From Fructilactobacillus florum DSM 22689 = JCM 16035 (GTDB lineage: Bacteria; Bacillota; Bacilli; Lactobacillales; Lactobacillaceae), in NCBI RefSeq assembly GCF_001436645.1, contig NZ_AYZI01000002.1, forward strand, positions 141,365 through 182,123: DNA of 40,759 nt, given 5' to 3'. A program made the translations under genes and the position numbers. Shown here piece by piece: positions 25,317 to 34,402 of the stretch. The notes beneath the pieces were generated by a model. It worked only from the letters and a program-made list of their open reading frames with translations. It ran no database searches and had not been told where the DNA came from. Position 1 is the first letter of the stretch. Each line of letters opens with the position of its first letter.

Positions 25317-26042
25317 ATGACGCCGGAACAATTTAAACAGGCCCTGGCTGACCAGCAGGTTAACCTTTCAGACCAACAAGCTCAGCAGTTTGCCGATTAT
25401 TTTCAACTCTTGGTTGCCTATAATCAAAAAGTTAATTTAACCACCATTACGGCTGTAAATGACGTTTATTTAAAGCATTTTTATGACTCGATAACGCCAC
25501 TTTTTTTCATTTCAAAGTTGCGAACGGGGCAGCCTACCTTAGTTGATGTGGGCGCGGGAGCTGGGTTCCCTTCGATACCAATGAAGATTATGAATCCAAA
25601 ACTTAAAGTGACGATTGTTGATTCCTTACAAAAGCGGTTGACCTTTTTAGCCCAACTGCTTGAAATTTTGGGAATTGATGATGTGCAGTTAGTTCATGCG
25701 CGTGCCGAAGATTTTGGTGGACGGACGGGGGCTGGACGAGAACGATTTGACTTTGCGACAGCCCGTGCTTTAGCTCGTCTGAGTGTGATGAGTGAACTGT
25801 GTTTGCCGTTAGTGAAACCCGCAGGCCAGCTAATTGCCTTAAAGGGCGCACATGCACAACAAGAATTGGCAGATGCCACCACGGCGCTTCAACTATTGGG
25901 AGGGGCGGTTGCGAACGACTTTTCTTTTTCGTTACCAAAAACTAATGAACAGCGTCATATTATCGTGATTGATAAATTAAAAAAAACACCGGTGAAGTAT
26001 CCACGACAAGCTGGCATTCCGGCGAAACAGGCGCTAAGCTAA
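25317..26042 (+). CDS. rsmG: 16S rRNA (guanine-527-N7) methyltransferase RsmG
   Basis: RsmG (GidB) methylates G527 of 16S rRNA with SAM. The 241-residue protein shows the N-terminal helical region with NQKVNLTTI, the SAM motif VDVGAGAGFPSIPMKI, VDSLQKRLTFL and the ATARALARLS motif. AGGAG lies upstream. It is followed after 15 bases by parA, the usual order in lactobacilli and many other firmicutes. Confidence 0.95.
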   Translation: MTPEQFKQALADQQVNLSDQQAQQFADYFQLLVAYNQKVNLTTITAVNDVYLKHFYDSITPLFFISKLRTGQPTLVDVGAGAGFPSIPMKIMNPKLKVTIVDSLQKRLTFLAQLLEILGIDDVQLVHARAEDFGGRTGAGRERFDFATARALARLSVMSELCLPLVKPAGQLIALKGAHAQQELADATTALQLLGGAVANDFSFSLPKTNEQRHIIVIDKLKKTPVKYPRQAGIPAKQALS

Positions 26043-26057
26043 TGAGGAGGGAATTAA

Positions 26058-26828
26058 ATGGCACATGTGATTGCACTAGCCAACCAAAAAGGTGGCGTGG
26101 GTAAGACTACCACAGCAGTGAATCTGGGAGCTGATTTAGCTACTGCCGGTCAGCGGGTTTTGATTGTTGACTCTGATGCGCAGGGAAATGCGACTAGTGG
26201 TGTCGGAATTAGCAAACCAGCGATTCAAAAAGATGTCTACGATGTTTTGGTAAATGAAGAGCCCGTGAAAAATGTGATTCTACATTCGCCACATTCAGGA
26301 CTAGACATTGTGCCAGCCACTATTCAACTTTCCGGAGCAGAAATCGAACTGACCCCTCAGATGGCACGAGAAACCCGATTGAAGAGTGCGCTGGCTGTGG
26401 TTGCTGATCAATATGATTTTATTTTAATTGATTGTCCACCGTCACTAGGATTAATTACAATTAATGCCTTTACAGCTAGTAATTCAATCTTAATTCCAGT
26501 TCAAAGTGAATACTATGCTTTGGAAGGTTTGAGTCAGCTTTTAAATACAGTTCAGTTAGTACAAAAACACTTTAATCCGGATTTGTACATCGAAGGAGTC
26601 TTACTTACCATGTACGATGCTCGGACTAATTTAGGGAATCAAGTGAATGATGAGGTTCGTAAATTCTTTAAAGAGAAGGTCTATCGAACAGTCATTCCTC
26701 GCAACGTGCGCTTATCAGAGGCACCTAGTCATGGTTTGCCGATTATTGATTACGACGCTAAATCAAAGGGAGCTCAGGTCTATCTTGAGTTGACGAAAGA
26801 GGTGTTAGCTGCCAATGAAAAGCAATAA
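26058..26828 (+). CDS. parA: chromosome-partitioning ATPase ParA (Soj)
   Basis: This 256-residue ParA-type ATPase has the deviant Walker A KGGVGKTTTAVNLG at about residue 11, switch I in DSDAQGNATSG and Walker B-like FILIDCPPSLG. It acts with ParB and parS in origin segregation and control of replication initiation. There is no N-terminal DNA-binding extension, which marks the short chromosomal type. It overlaps parB by 14 bases. Confidence 0.95.
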   Translation: MAHVIALANQKGGVGKTTTAVNLGADLATAGQRVLIVDSDAQGNATSGVGISKPAIQKDVYDVLVNEEPVKNVILHSPHSGLDIVPATIQLSGAEIELTPQMARETRLKSALAVVADQYDFILIDCPPSLGLITINAFTASNSILIPVQSEYYALEGLSQLLNTVQLVQKHFNPDLYIEGVLLTMYDARTNLGNQVNDEVRKFFKEKVYRTVIPRNVRLSEAPSHGLPIIDYDAKSKGAQVYLELTKEVLAANEKQ

Positions 26829-27702
26829 CAGTAAGGGATTAGGGCGCGGTTTGGATGCCTTGTTTGATGACAACGATGTTAATTTGAATGATGAGGCAGT
26901 TCGGCAGTTGCCGTTGTCACAACTAACGCCTAATCCATATCAACCACGGAAAAAATTTGATCAGCGAGCTTTAAGCGATTTGACGGAGTCAATTAAAACT
27001 TCGGGAGTCTTTCAGCCAATTATTGTTCGGCAACCCGATCAAAACCAGGCCGGTTTTCAAATTTTGGCAGGTGAGCGACGTTTTCGAGCTTCAAAATTAG
27101 CGGGTCGAGAGACCATTCCTGGAATTGTACGGCAAGCTTCTGATGAACAGATGATGGAAATTGCGGTAATGGAAAACTTGCAGCGCGAGGATTTAAATCC
27201 ACTAGAAGAAGCCGAAGCGTACAACATGCTCATGACAAATTTGGACATTACCCAAGTGGAAGTTTCTCAAAGATTGGGAAAAAGTCGACCTTACATTGCC
27301 AACTACTTGCGACTGCTAAATTTGCCACAGCCGGTGAAGGAAATGTTACAAAAGAAACAACTATCGATGGGACAGGCACGTACGCTACTAGCCGTTAAAA
27401 ACAAACCGGATTTATTGCGCTTAGCTCAGCAGGCTGCAACGCAAACGTTGACGGTTCGCCAGCTAGAAAAACTGATCAATAATTTAGATCAAAAAAAGCA
27501 ATCAAAAAACAAAAAACGAGGACAAGTGGCTAAGTCACCGTACCTACGTGAGAGTGAAGACCAGTTACAAAATAAATTTGGCACAAAGGTTGCAATTAAT
27601 GAAACCCGACCTAAATCAGGACGGGGTAAAATTGAAATTGATTACTTATCAAATCAGGATTTGACGAGAATTTTGGAATTGCTAGACATTCATCTAGACT
27701 AG
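26815..27702 (+). CDS. parB: chromosome-partitioning protein ParB (Spo0J)
   Basis: This 295-residue ParB has the N-terminal nuclease-like CTPase domain with LTPNPYQPRK and GERRFRASKLAG. A helix-turn-helix (TQVEVSQRLGKSRPYIANYLRLL) recognises parS, and the C-terminal dimer region ends in IEIDYLSNQDLTRILELLD. It loads on parS and spreads by CTP-dependent sliding. The ATG lies inside the end of parA. I found no parS site in the window. Confidence 0.95.
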   Translation: MKSNNSKGLGRGLDALFDDNDVNLNDEAVRQLPLSQLTPNPYQPRKKFDQRALSDLTESIKTSGVFQPIIVRQPDQNQAGFQILAGERRFRASKLAGRETIPGIVRQASDEQMMEIAVMENLQREDLNPLEEAEAYNMLMTNLDITQVEVSQRLGKSRPYIANYLRLLNLPQPVKEMLQKKQLSMGQARTLLAVKNKPDLLRLAQQAATQTLTVRQLEKLINNLDQKKQSKNKKRGQVAKSPYLRESEDQLQNKFGTKVAINETRPKSGRGKIEIDYLSNQDLTRILELLDIHLD

Positions 27703-27713
27703 GAGTGATTTCC

Positions 27714-27917
27714 ATGTATCAACTAAATGATCTAGTAGTTATGAAGAAGGCTCATCCTTGCGGCATAAATCGGTGGCAGATTATTCGGATGGGAGCAGAT
27801 ATTAAACTTGAATGTCAGGGCTGCGGGCACATCGTGATGCTAACTCGGCACCAATTCGAAAAACGGGTCAAAAAGATTTTACCAAGGACAGCGGAAGACG
27901 AAGAAAGAGGACAATAA
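27714..27917 (+). CDS. DUF951 family small zinc-ribbon-like protein
   Basis: The 67-residue protein shows the DUF951 pattern: LNDLVVMKKAHPCG, then WQIIRMGADIKLECQGCGHIVMLTRHQFEKRVKKIL. Three Cys residues (PCG and CQGCG) and a nearby His could hold zinc. DUF951 sits between parB and ychF in many lactobacilli. The function is unknown. The ATG at 27714 is eight bases behind AGGAG; an in-frame GTG at 27705 overlaps that site. Confidence 0.9.
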   Translation: MYQLNDLVVMKKAHPCGINRWQIIRMGADIKLECQGCGHIVMLTRHQFEKRVKKILPRTAEDEERGQ

Positions 27918-27918
27918 G

Positions 27919-29016
27919 ATGGCATTAACAGCAGGAATTGTAGGATTGCCTAACGTGGGAAAATCAACTCTGTTTAACGCGATTACCAAAGCGGGCGCTG
28001 AAATGGCTAACTATCCGTTCGCAACCATTGATCCTAATGTTGGGATGGTTGAGGTTCCCGATCAGCGCCTTGAACGGATTCAGGCGTTAATTCCAGCCAA
28101 AAAAGTGGTACCAACTACCTTTGAATTTACAGATATCGCAGGAATTGTTAAAGGGGCCAGTAAAGGTGAAGGTTTAGGAAATAAATTTCTGGAAAACATT
28201 CGCCAGGTCGACGCGATTGTTCATGTGGTGCGGGCTTTTGATGATGATAATATTACCCATGTCGCTGATCAAGTTGACCCAGTTGCAGATATTGAAACCA
28301 TTAATTTAGAATTGAGCCTAGCTGACCTGGATGCCGTTGATAAACGGCTTGCTAAAGTTACTAGAGCTGCTAAAGGAAGTGCGGAAGCTAAAGCAGAATT
28401 AGCGGTTTTGGAGAAATTGAAACCAGCTTTGGAAGCAGGAGGCGCTGTGCGTGATCTGACTTTGGATGCAGACGAGCAACAGGTGGTGAAGGGCTTGTTT
28501 CTCTTGACTTCCAAACCAGTATTGTACGTTGCAAACATTAGTGAGGATTCGATGGCTGACCCTACTCAGGATCACTATTTTCAAGCTGTTCAAACCTATG
28601 CTGAAAAGCATGGGGCACAAGCAATTGGGATTGCGGCTGAGAGTGAAGAAGAAATTGCAGAATTAGATGAGGCTGACAAACAGGAATTTTTACAGGCAGC
28701 GGGAGTCAAAGAACCTGGTCTGGATAAATTAATTCGAGCTGCCTATCGGCTACTGAATTTAGAGACGTTCTTTACCGCTGGTGGGAAAGAAACTAAAGCA
28801 TGGACTTTTTTACGGGGGACTAAGGCTCCACAAGCAGCTGGGATCATCCATTCTGATTTTGAGCGGGGCTTCATTCGAGCCGAAGTAATGTCATTTGCTG
28901 ATTTAGATCAATATGAAAGTGAAGCAGCAGTGAAAGAAGCTGGGAAACTCAGAGTTGAAGGCAAAGACTACACCATGCAGGATGGTGACATTGTTAACTT
29001 CCGCTTTAACGTCTAG
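27919..29016 (+). CDS. ychF: redox-regulated ATPase YchF (Obg-like)
   Basis: This 365-residue P-loop protein has G1 GLPNVGKSTLFNAI, G3 DIAGIVKGASKGEGLGNKFL, a G4 replaced by the NISED type that gives ATP preference, a coiled-coil insert around residues 130-200 and a C-terminal TGS domain (FFTAGGKETKAWTF). YchF binds ribosomes and is linked to stress tolerance. It starts one base after the DUF951 stop. Confidence 0.95.
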   Translation: MALTAGIVGLPNVGKSTLFNAITKAGAEMANYPFATIDPNVGMVEVPDQRLERIQALIPAKKVVPTTFEFTDIAGIVKGASKGEGLGNKFLENIRQVDAIVHVVRAFDDDNITHVADQVDPVADIETINLELSLADLDAVDKRLAKVTRAAKGSAEAKAELAVLEKLKPALEAGGAVRDLTLDADEQQVVKGLFLLTSKPVLYVANISEDSMADPTQDHYFQAVQTYAEKHGAQAIGIAAESEEEIAELDEADKQEFLQAAGVKEPGLDKLIRAAYRLLNLETFFTAGGKETKAWTFLRGTKAPQAAGIIHSDFERGFIRAEVMSFADLDQYESEAAVKEAGKLRVEGKDYTMQDGDIVNFRFNV

Positions 29017-29024
29017 GAGGAATC

Positions 29025-29759
29025 ATGAGCGAAGCAGATAATCGCAAACGAAATGAGCATGTGCAACAACAGCGTCCAAGTGTGCGGAAACTAATTTATT
29101 CAGAATTTGAACAACAAGGACTTACCAAGCGGAACCTAGAATATATGGTTAAGCTGAAAGAGGAACTTGCCCGAACTAAACTACCAACTGCAAAGCAAGA
29201 TGATACGATTCAACAAACACTAGCAGAAATTAAGACGGCACAAAAAACTGGTCAGACTGCTAAGGGGTTGTACGGCTCAGTTGCTAACAAAGTTGAAAAT
29301 ACGGTTCATCCTCCCCAGCAGCCACAGGGGCCACTGACCCGCAAGAACTATCTAATTGATGCGATTTACAATGGCTTATGGTTTTTGATTTTATTTAACT
29401 TCTTATATGCAGCGATGTACTACTTAACTCCAGCAGCTGCCAAACAAGATGGAGCAGCCGGGATCACCTGTATTATTTTATCTTCCGTCGTTGCCGGAGC
29501 TGGGATGCCCATCGTAACGCAGTTGTTTGCGCCAGGCGTCAAGCATCGCCAGAATGCTTTGTTGCGATCATTATTGATGGTAGCGATGTTTGCGGTCTGG
29601 ATGGTTGTATTTTATGGCTCGAACCTATTACCACGGGTGGTTAATCCAGTGGTTCCACCAATTATTAATCTGATTATTGGGCTGGTCGGTACGGGTTTAA
29701 TGTTGTTTATGCGGGCTCGTTACACGATTACCAGTGGCTTGTTTGCAGGACGCAAGTAA
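29025..29759 (+). CDS. DUF1129 family membrane protein
   Basis: The 244-residue protein has a charged cytoplasmic N-terminal half with a helical EEL-type stretch, then four membrane helices from about residue 118 to 240 and the basic end RK. This matches the DUF1129 family, often found after ychF in lactobacilli. Its role is unknown. It starts eight bases after ychF behind AGGAGG and is the last gene before a terminator. Confidence 0.85.
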   Translation: MSEADNRKRNEHVQQQRPSVRKLIYSEFEQQGLTKRNLEYMVKLKEELARTKLPTAKQDDTIQQTLAEIKTAQKTGQTAKGLYGSVANKVENTVHPPQQPQGPLTRKNYLIDAIYNGLWFLILFNFLYAAMYYLTPAAAKQDGAAGITCIILSSVVAGAGMPIVTQLFAPGVKHRQNALLRSLLMVAMFAVWMVVFYGSNLLPRVVNPVVPPIINLIIGLVGTGLMLFMRARYTITSGLFAGRK

Positions 29760-29775
29760 TAAAATTAACTAGATT

Positions 29776-29796
29776 AGCCGCTGTGAGCGGCTTTTT
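29776..29796 (+). terminator. terminator of the rsmG-par-ychF operon
   Basis: The 6-bp GC-rich stem AGCCGC/GCGGCT with loop TGTGA is followed by TTTT. Confidence 0.8.
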
Positions 29797-29894
29797 ATCT
29801 ATGTAAGTTTTTCTTATAATTAGACGAATTCCTGTCGTTGGAGCGCGGATTTGTTAAAATTGAGAAAAGTAATTATACGAGAGGAGTCTTTTAC

Positions 29895-30581
29895 ATGAAA
29901 ATATTAGTAGTCGATGATGACCAGGAGATTGCTCAATTACTAGAGATCTACATTAAGAATGAAGGCTATGAACCAGTAGCAGCCTACAATGGTGAAGAAG
30001 CACTATCTAAATTAAACACCGAAAATGATATTGGACTAGTGATTTTGGATATTATGATGCCGGTCATGAACGGCATTGATGTGATTAATGCGATTCGCAA
30101 GGATTCTCAAATTCCCATTATTGTACTGTCTGCAAAGACCGAAGATATTGATAAAATCCGCGGTCTGAGTGCGGGGGCGGATGACTACGTTGCTAAACCA
30201 TTCAACCCGTTGGAAGTAATGGCGCGGGTGCATTCGCTATTACGGCGCAGTAAGAATGAAGTAACTAACGATCAACCAGAAATCATTACCGCCGATTCGC
30301 TAACAATTAATCGAGATTCTCACGAGGTGACGACCGAGGATCACAAGCAAATTCAGTTAACTGCGATTGAATTTGGGATTCTATACCTGTTGGCTAGTCA
30401 TCCGAACCGAGTTTTTTCTGCAGATGAGATTTTTGAACGTGTTTGGAAGCAAGAAAGCGTCATTTCAGCTAAAACGGTGATGGTACACATGAGTCATTTG
30501 CGGGATAAAATTGAGAACGCTACTGACGGAAAAGATATTATCAAGACCGTCTGGGGTGTTGGGTACAAAGTGGAAGGTTAG
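29895..30581 (+). CDS. OmpR-family response regulator (VanR-like)
   Basis: This 228-residue regulator has an intact receiver: acidic pair Asp7/Asp8, phosphoacceptor Asp52 (VILDIMMP), switch Ser79 and Lys101 (DDYVAKPF). The winged-helix domain spans about 125-228 (IKTVWGVGYKVEG). The ATG at 29895 lies eight bases behind GAGGAG. It pairs with the kinase three bases downstream. Upstream there are TATAAT (29815) and TGT-TAAAAT (29852) as possible promoters. Its targets are not evident; VanRS-like pairs often sense envelope conditions. Confidence 0.9.
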   Translation: MKILVVDDDQEIAQLLEIYIKNEGYEPVAAYNGEEALSKLNTENDIGLVILDIMMPVMNGIDVINAIRKDSQIPIIVLSAKTEDIDKIRGLSAGADDYVAKPFNPLEVMARVHSLLRRSKNEVTNDQPEIITADSLTINRDSHEVTTEDHKQIQLTAIEFGILYLLASHPNRVFSADEIFERVWKQESVISAKTVMVHMSHLRDKIENATDGKDIIKTVWGVGYKVEG

Positions 30582-30584
30582 CCT

Positions 30585-31757
30585 GTGGCAACAACAAATT
30601 TTAAACTGACATCTAAAGAAAAAAACGAACTATGGTTTGAAGGGATTGTAACCCTGATTTTTTTACTGCTGGTTGATTTGGCAGTTGGCAACATCATCAT
30701 TACTTTTATTAGAAACAATCAAGGGGTTAATGACGGTATCTTTATCATTAAACAATCGGTTACCTTTGGACCATTTGAGCAACAACTGCTTAGTTGGGAA
30801 AATATTTTCTGGGTCCTGATGGGTATTTTTGATGTGGTTGTCATTTGGTGGCGGTTGATTCGGGTTTATCATCGGATTCAAATTAGCCGGATTATCGATG
30901 AATTGCACTACATTTCTGCCGGTCATTTTGATCATCGCATTCCTTTTCATCTATCAGGTGATAACGAACGCGTGGTGCAAAGCGTCAATGCCTTAGTGGA
31001 TAACGTGATCAAATCTCTGAACGAAGAACGTCGGATTGAAAAGTCCAAGGACGAATTGGTCACGAGTGTTAGTCATGATTTGAGAACCCCGTTAACTTCG
31101 ATTATTGGTTATTTGGGTTTGATCGATGCCAAGCAATACAAATCGGAAACGGCGTTGCTAGAGTATTGTCGAATTGCCTATGAAAAGGCTCAGCAAATGA
31201 AAAAATTGGTTGATCGGTTATTTGAGTATACCAAGGCTAATAACATTGAACACCAACAATTAGAAATTAATCAGGTTGATGTTAACCAACTGTTAGATCA
31301 ATTGGAAACCTCATTTTATTTGGAAGCAAAGAAAAAGGGGATGCGAATTGTGTTAACTCCCCTTTCAAAGGACATTACCATGGCCACCAATGCCGAACTA
31401 TTGGGGCGGATTTTTAATAATTTAATTACGAATGCACTTAATTATGGAAAAGATGGGAAGAATATATTTCTTAGCGCCAAGCTCCTTGACCAGCAAATGA
31501 TTCAATTTCAAGTTGCAAATGATGGCAAACGGATTCCACCAAAAATTATCAGCAAGATTTTTGATCGTTTTTATCGCGAAGAAAGTTCTAGAAACGCTGC
31601 CACTGGTGGGAGCGGTCTGGGGCTTGCCATTGTACGAGAAATGGTGGGGCATCAGGGGGGAACCATTCACGTTGATTCCACAAATCGGATGACAACTTTT
31701 ACGTTCACATTACCAATTCAACAAACTACCGTAGCAAAAGCGGGCAAAAAAAAATAG
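30585..31757 (+). CDS. sensor histidine kinase (VanS-like)
   Basis: This 390-residue kinase has two membrane helices (about 17-39 and 68-88) with a short outer loop, a HAMP-like linker and H-box SVSHDLRTPLTS with His164. The ATPase domain has N-box NNLITNALNYG, G1 VANDGKRIP and G2 GGSGLGLAIV. It phosphorylates the regulator encoded upstream. The small outer loop of about 28 residues suggests it senses membrane or wall state rather than a soluble ligand. It starts with GTG behind GGAAGG. Confidence 0.92.
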   Translation: MATTNFKLTSKEKNELWFEGIVTLIFLLLVDLAVGNIIITFIRNNQGVNDGIFIIKQSVTFGPFEQQLLSWENIFWVLMGIFDVVVIWWRLIRVYHRIQISRIIDELHYISAGHFDHRIPFHLSGDNERVVQSVNALVDNVIKSLNEERRIEKSKDELVTSVSHDLRTPLTSIIGYLGLIDAKQYKSETALLEYCRIAYEKAQQMKKLVDRLFEYTKANNIEHQQLEINQVDVNQLLDQLETSFYLEAKKKGMRIVLTPLSKDITMATNAELLGRIFNNLITNALNYGKDGKNIFLSAKLLDQQMIQFQVANDGKRIPPKIISKIFDRFYREESSRNAATGGSGLGLAIVREMVGHQGGTIHVDSTNRMTTFTFTLPIQQTTVAKAGKKK

Positions 31758-31788
31758 GGAAACGGTTTTTTATTTTCAGCCAGTACTC

Positions 31789-31794
31789 TATAAT
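31789..31794 (+). promoter_or_regulatory. -10 element of the azlCD genes
   Basis: TATAAT lies about 55 bases before the azlC start, after the kinase stop codon. The -35 region is only a T-rich run. Confidence 0.35.
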
Positions 31795-31849
31795 GTATTA
31801 TTGTGGATTGAAGTAAATTTAAAACAATCCGACTGGTGGAGGATTTTCG

Positions 31850-32626
31850 TTGATTAACAAAGCAGCCCATTCTGAAACTGCTGTCCGGCAGCAAAACTTT
31901 AAAACCTCATTTCCTTTAGACATTAGTTATATTCCGATTGGGGTGGCTTGCGGTATTTTACTGCATGCAGCGGGTTTTAATTTATTTAATATTGTCCTAG
32001 TGTCGCTCCTGGTTTTTTCAGGTGGGGCTCAATTTTTAATTGCTTCGATGTTGACGATCAATTCTCCCTTAGTAACAGTAGTTTTGATGTTATTTTTCTT
32101 GGAATTGAGATATGCCCTATTAGGCTCAAGTTTGTCTAAATACCTACACGGACAGAGTACGTGGTTTACTTTCTTGTTTGCTTGTTCGATGAATGATGAA
32201 AACTACGCCGTTAACTATTTAAAATTTTCGACTGACAAGCAGTTTACCCCGAGCGACGCACTTCAAATTGAGCACTGGTCCTTACTGTTTTGGACGCTTA
32301 GTAATTTTGTTGGTGGCGTCTTAGGGAGTGCCATTACGATTGATCTGACAGTGGTTCATTTTGCATTAACAGCATTATTTTTGTTCATGATTGTGATGCA
32401 GGTTAAAAGTCTTTTAAAAGTTTTGGTAGCAGGGCTAGCCGCTGGCTTGGCGATCTTTTTCCTAGTGGTGACCAAATCAACGCTTGGCTTGGTATTTGCT
32501 ACGCTGATTGCCTCATTTATTGGTTTTGTGATTGATAATTACTTAACCAAACAACGGAAGAAAACACAGCGAAAAAGCCCGTTGTTGCGCATGTTTAAAA
32601 ATCCAGCGGGAACGCCACGAGAATAG
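31850..32626 (+). CDS. azlC: AzlC family branched-chain amino acid exporter, large subunit
   Basis: This 258-residue membrane protein has about seven helices and AzlC motifs: DISYIPIGVACGILLHAAGF, the FSGGAQFLIASML loop and FFLELRYALLGSSLSKYL. With AzlD it exports branched-chain amino acids or analogues. The start is TTG seven bases behind GGAGG. It is followed after 13 bases by azlD. Confidence 0.9.
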   Translation: MINKAAHSETAVRQQNFKTSFPLDISYIPIGVACGILLHAAGFNLFNIVLVSLLVFSGGAQFLIASMLTINSPLVTVVLMLFFLELRYALLGSSLSKYLHGQSTWFTFLFACSMNDENYAVNYLKFSTDKQFTPSDALQIEHWSLLFWTLSNFVGGVLGSAITIDLTVVHFALTALFLFMIVMQVKSLLKVLVAGLAAGLAIFFLVVTKSTLGLVFATLIASFIGFVIDNYLTKQRKKTQRKSPLLRMFKNPAGTPRE

Positions 32627-32639
32627 TTGGGGATAAATC

Positions 32640-32972
32640 ATGGAATGGAATGGGTTACAACATTTTTTCTTAGTTATACTGTGTTTTTTCGTAGCGTTGC
32701 TACCACGCTTTATTCCGCTGTCTTTTTTTCGAAAGCGTAAAATTCCTGGCTGGTTTAATGAGTGGATGGAATTTGTACCAATTTGTTTGTTTACATCACT
32801 AGTGGTCAAGGATCTGTTTATCACTAAGACATATTCGTTTTCAGTGACAGGGATGTTACCCGAATTAATTGCAAGTGTGGTTGTAATCTTAATTGCATTT
32901 TGGACGCGTTCGATGGCACTTTCGGTCATCATCGGGTTAGGGTTAGTGTTCGCATTAACCTTTCTAATATAA
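32640..32972 (+). CDS. azlD: AzlD family branched-chain amino acid exporter, small subunit
   Basis: The 110-residue partner of AzlC has four hydrophobic segments. The motif RFIPLSFFRKRKIPGWFNEWMEFVP is typical of AzlD (here given from positions about 24-48). It follows azlC with a GGGG-type ribosome site and ends before a strong bidirectional terminator. Confidence 0.88.
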   Translation: MEWNGLQHFFLVILCFFVALLPRFIPLSFFRKRKIPGWFNEWMEFVPICLFTSLVVKDLFITKTYSFSVTGMLPELIASVVVILIAFWTRSMALSVIIGLGLVFALTFLI

Positions 32973-32983
32973 TAGCGAAGCTT

Positions 32984-33028
32984 ACTAAAAAGCGACTGAA
33001 TTCGTGATGAGTTCAGTCGCTTTTTAGT
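32984..33028. terminator. bidirectional terminator between azlD and cfa
   Basis: A long stem ACTAAAAAGCGACTGAA/TTCAGTCGCTTTTTAGT is suited to both convergent genes. Confidence 0.9.
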
Positions 33029-33085
33029 ATGAATGCTTACGGTGCAGTTGGTAGTTAAACTTGCTGCCTCGCTTCGTTCGTTGTT

Positions 33086-34264
33086 TTAATTATGATACAT
33101 ATAATCACGAGTCATTGGCAGATTCTTGCCAGACGGTCCTTTAGAGATTAGGTATTGAACTACGTCGATATTACCAGCTTTAAATGAGGCCGCACAAGCT
33201 TGCAGATAGAGATCCCACATGCGAACGAAATTTTCATCAAATAGCTCGCGAACTTCGGGGATAACTTTGCGGAAATTCTTATCCCATTCCTCCAAAGTGC
33301 GTTGATAATGACGACGCAATGCTTCAACGTCATAAATTTGCATGTTTTGATCGAGAATGTGCTGGATATTCTCCGTTAAGCCAGGGATGTAACCCCCGGG
33401 GAAGATCCATTTGTTAATCCAGCCGTTGGTTGCTCCCCCTTGTTGACGGGTGATCCCGTGAATGAGCGCAGTTCCGTCATCGGCTAAGTGTTTGGAAATG
33501 GTGGCAAAATACTCAGCAAGATTTTCTTTACCAACGTGTTCAAACATGCCAACAGAGGTGATGTAATCAAACTTTTCATCAGCAGGTAATTCACGATAAT
33601 CCTGTAGCCGAACTTCAGCAAGATTTTCTAAGCCGTACTTGGTAATTTGATTTTGGACGTACTCGTATTGTTCTTGACTTAAAGTGACGCCGACGACTTT
33701 GATGTTGTATTCAGCAGCAGCCGTAAGCATCAAAGTGCCCCAACCGCAACCGATGTCTAGAAGTCGTTTGTCTGACTGGGGATTTAACTTTTTCAAAATG
33801 TGATGAATTTTATTTTCCTGCGCCTGGTAAAGTGAATCGGTTGGTTTTTCAAAGTAAGCACAAGAATAGGTCATGGTTTTGTCGAGCCATAGCCGGTAGA
33901 AATCGTTACCAATGTCATAGTGATTCTGGACATCGGCTTTGCTAGCTTTTTCTGAATGAGAAGTTTTTGGTAGAAAATGGATGAACTTTTTGTTGCGGAA
34001 AAAACTGTCGGCAGCCTCATATGCTGAAGTAATCAAATCTTCCAAGTTACCATCGACATCAATAGTTCCGTCCATATAGGCTTCCCCTAGAGCAATGGAA
34101 GCATTCCGCCGGAGTTCTTTAATGGGGATAGCCTTGTGAATGGTGATATGAGCTTGGGGCGTCCCGCTTCCGTACTGTTTAGTTTTACCGTCCCAAAAAG
34201 TGACTTTCATGGGGATGGTGAAACTGCGTTTCAAAAATTCGTTATAAAACGTTTTCTCCAGCAT
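33086..34264 (-). CDS. cfa: cyclopropane-fatty-acyl-phospholipid synthase
   Basis: This 392-residue enzyme adds a methylene group from SAM to double bonds of membrane phospholipid acyl chains, raising acid and stress tolerance. An N-terminal region (1-110) is followed by [18 protein letters not shown] and CAYF. The SAM motif [11 protein letters not shown] is at about 168-178, [12 protein letters not shown] follows, and near the end come WEMYL-type residues ([13 protein letters not shown]). The start ATG sits behind AGAGGT. It is single, with its own promoter and a shared terminator. Confidence 0.95.
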   Translation of the reverse strand: MLEKTFYNEFLKRSFTIPMKVTFWDGKTKQYGSGTPQAHITIHKAIPIKELRRNASIALGEAYMDGTIDVDGNLEDLITSAYEAADSFFRNKKFIHFLPKTSHSEKASKADVQNHYDIGNDFYRLWLDKTMTYSCAYFEKPTDSLYQAQENKIHHILKKLNPQSDKRLLDIGCGWGTLMLTAAAEYNIKVVGVTLSQEQYEYVQNQITKYGLENLAEVRLQDYRELPADEKFDYITSVGMFEHVGKENLAEYFATISKHLADDGTALIHGITRQQGGATNGWINKWIFPGGYIPGLTENIQHILDQNMQIYDVEALRRHYQRTLEEWDKNFRKVIPEVRELFDENFVRMWDLYLQACAASFKAGNIDVVQYLISKGPSGKNLPMTRDYMYHN

Positions 34265-34299
34265 AAAATAACCTCTTTCTAATTGAAATTTTCATTTTT

Positions 34300-34328
34300 A
34301 TTATAGTCCTTTTCCTATTTTCACGTAA
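34300..34328 (-). promoter_or_regulatory. cfa promoter
   Basis: On the minus strand a consensus TATAAT (34300-34305) is 17 bases from a weak -35 TTACGT (34323-34328), about 36 bases before the cfa start. Confidence 0.5.
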
Positions 34329-34357
34329 CTATTAGCTATGTAGGGCAGGTTCTTGTA

Positions 34358-34366
34358 TGCTATACT
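34358..34366 (+). promoter_or_regulatory. extended -10 promoter of the 34403 gene
   Basis: TATGCTATACT gives TGC-TATACT at 34358-34366, an extended -10 divergent from the cfa promoter. Confidence 0.5.
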
Positions 34367-34402
34367 CATGACAATGCCGAGAACTTTATGGAGGTAATTT
34401 GG

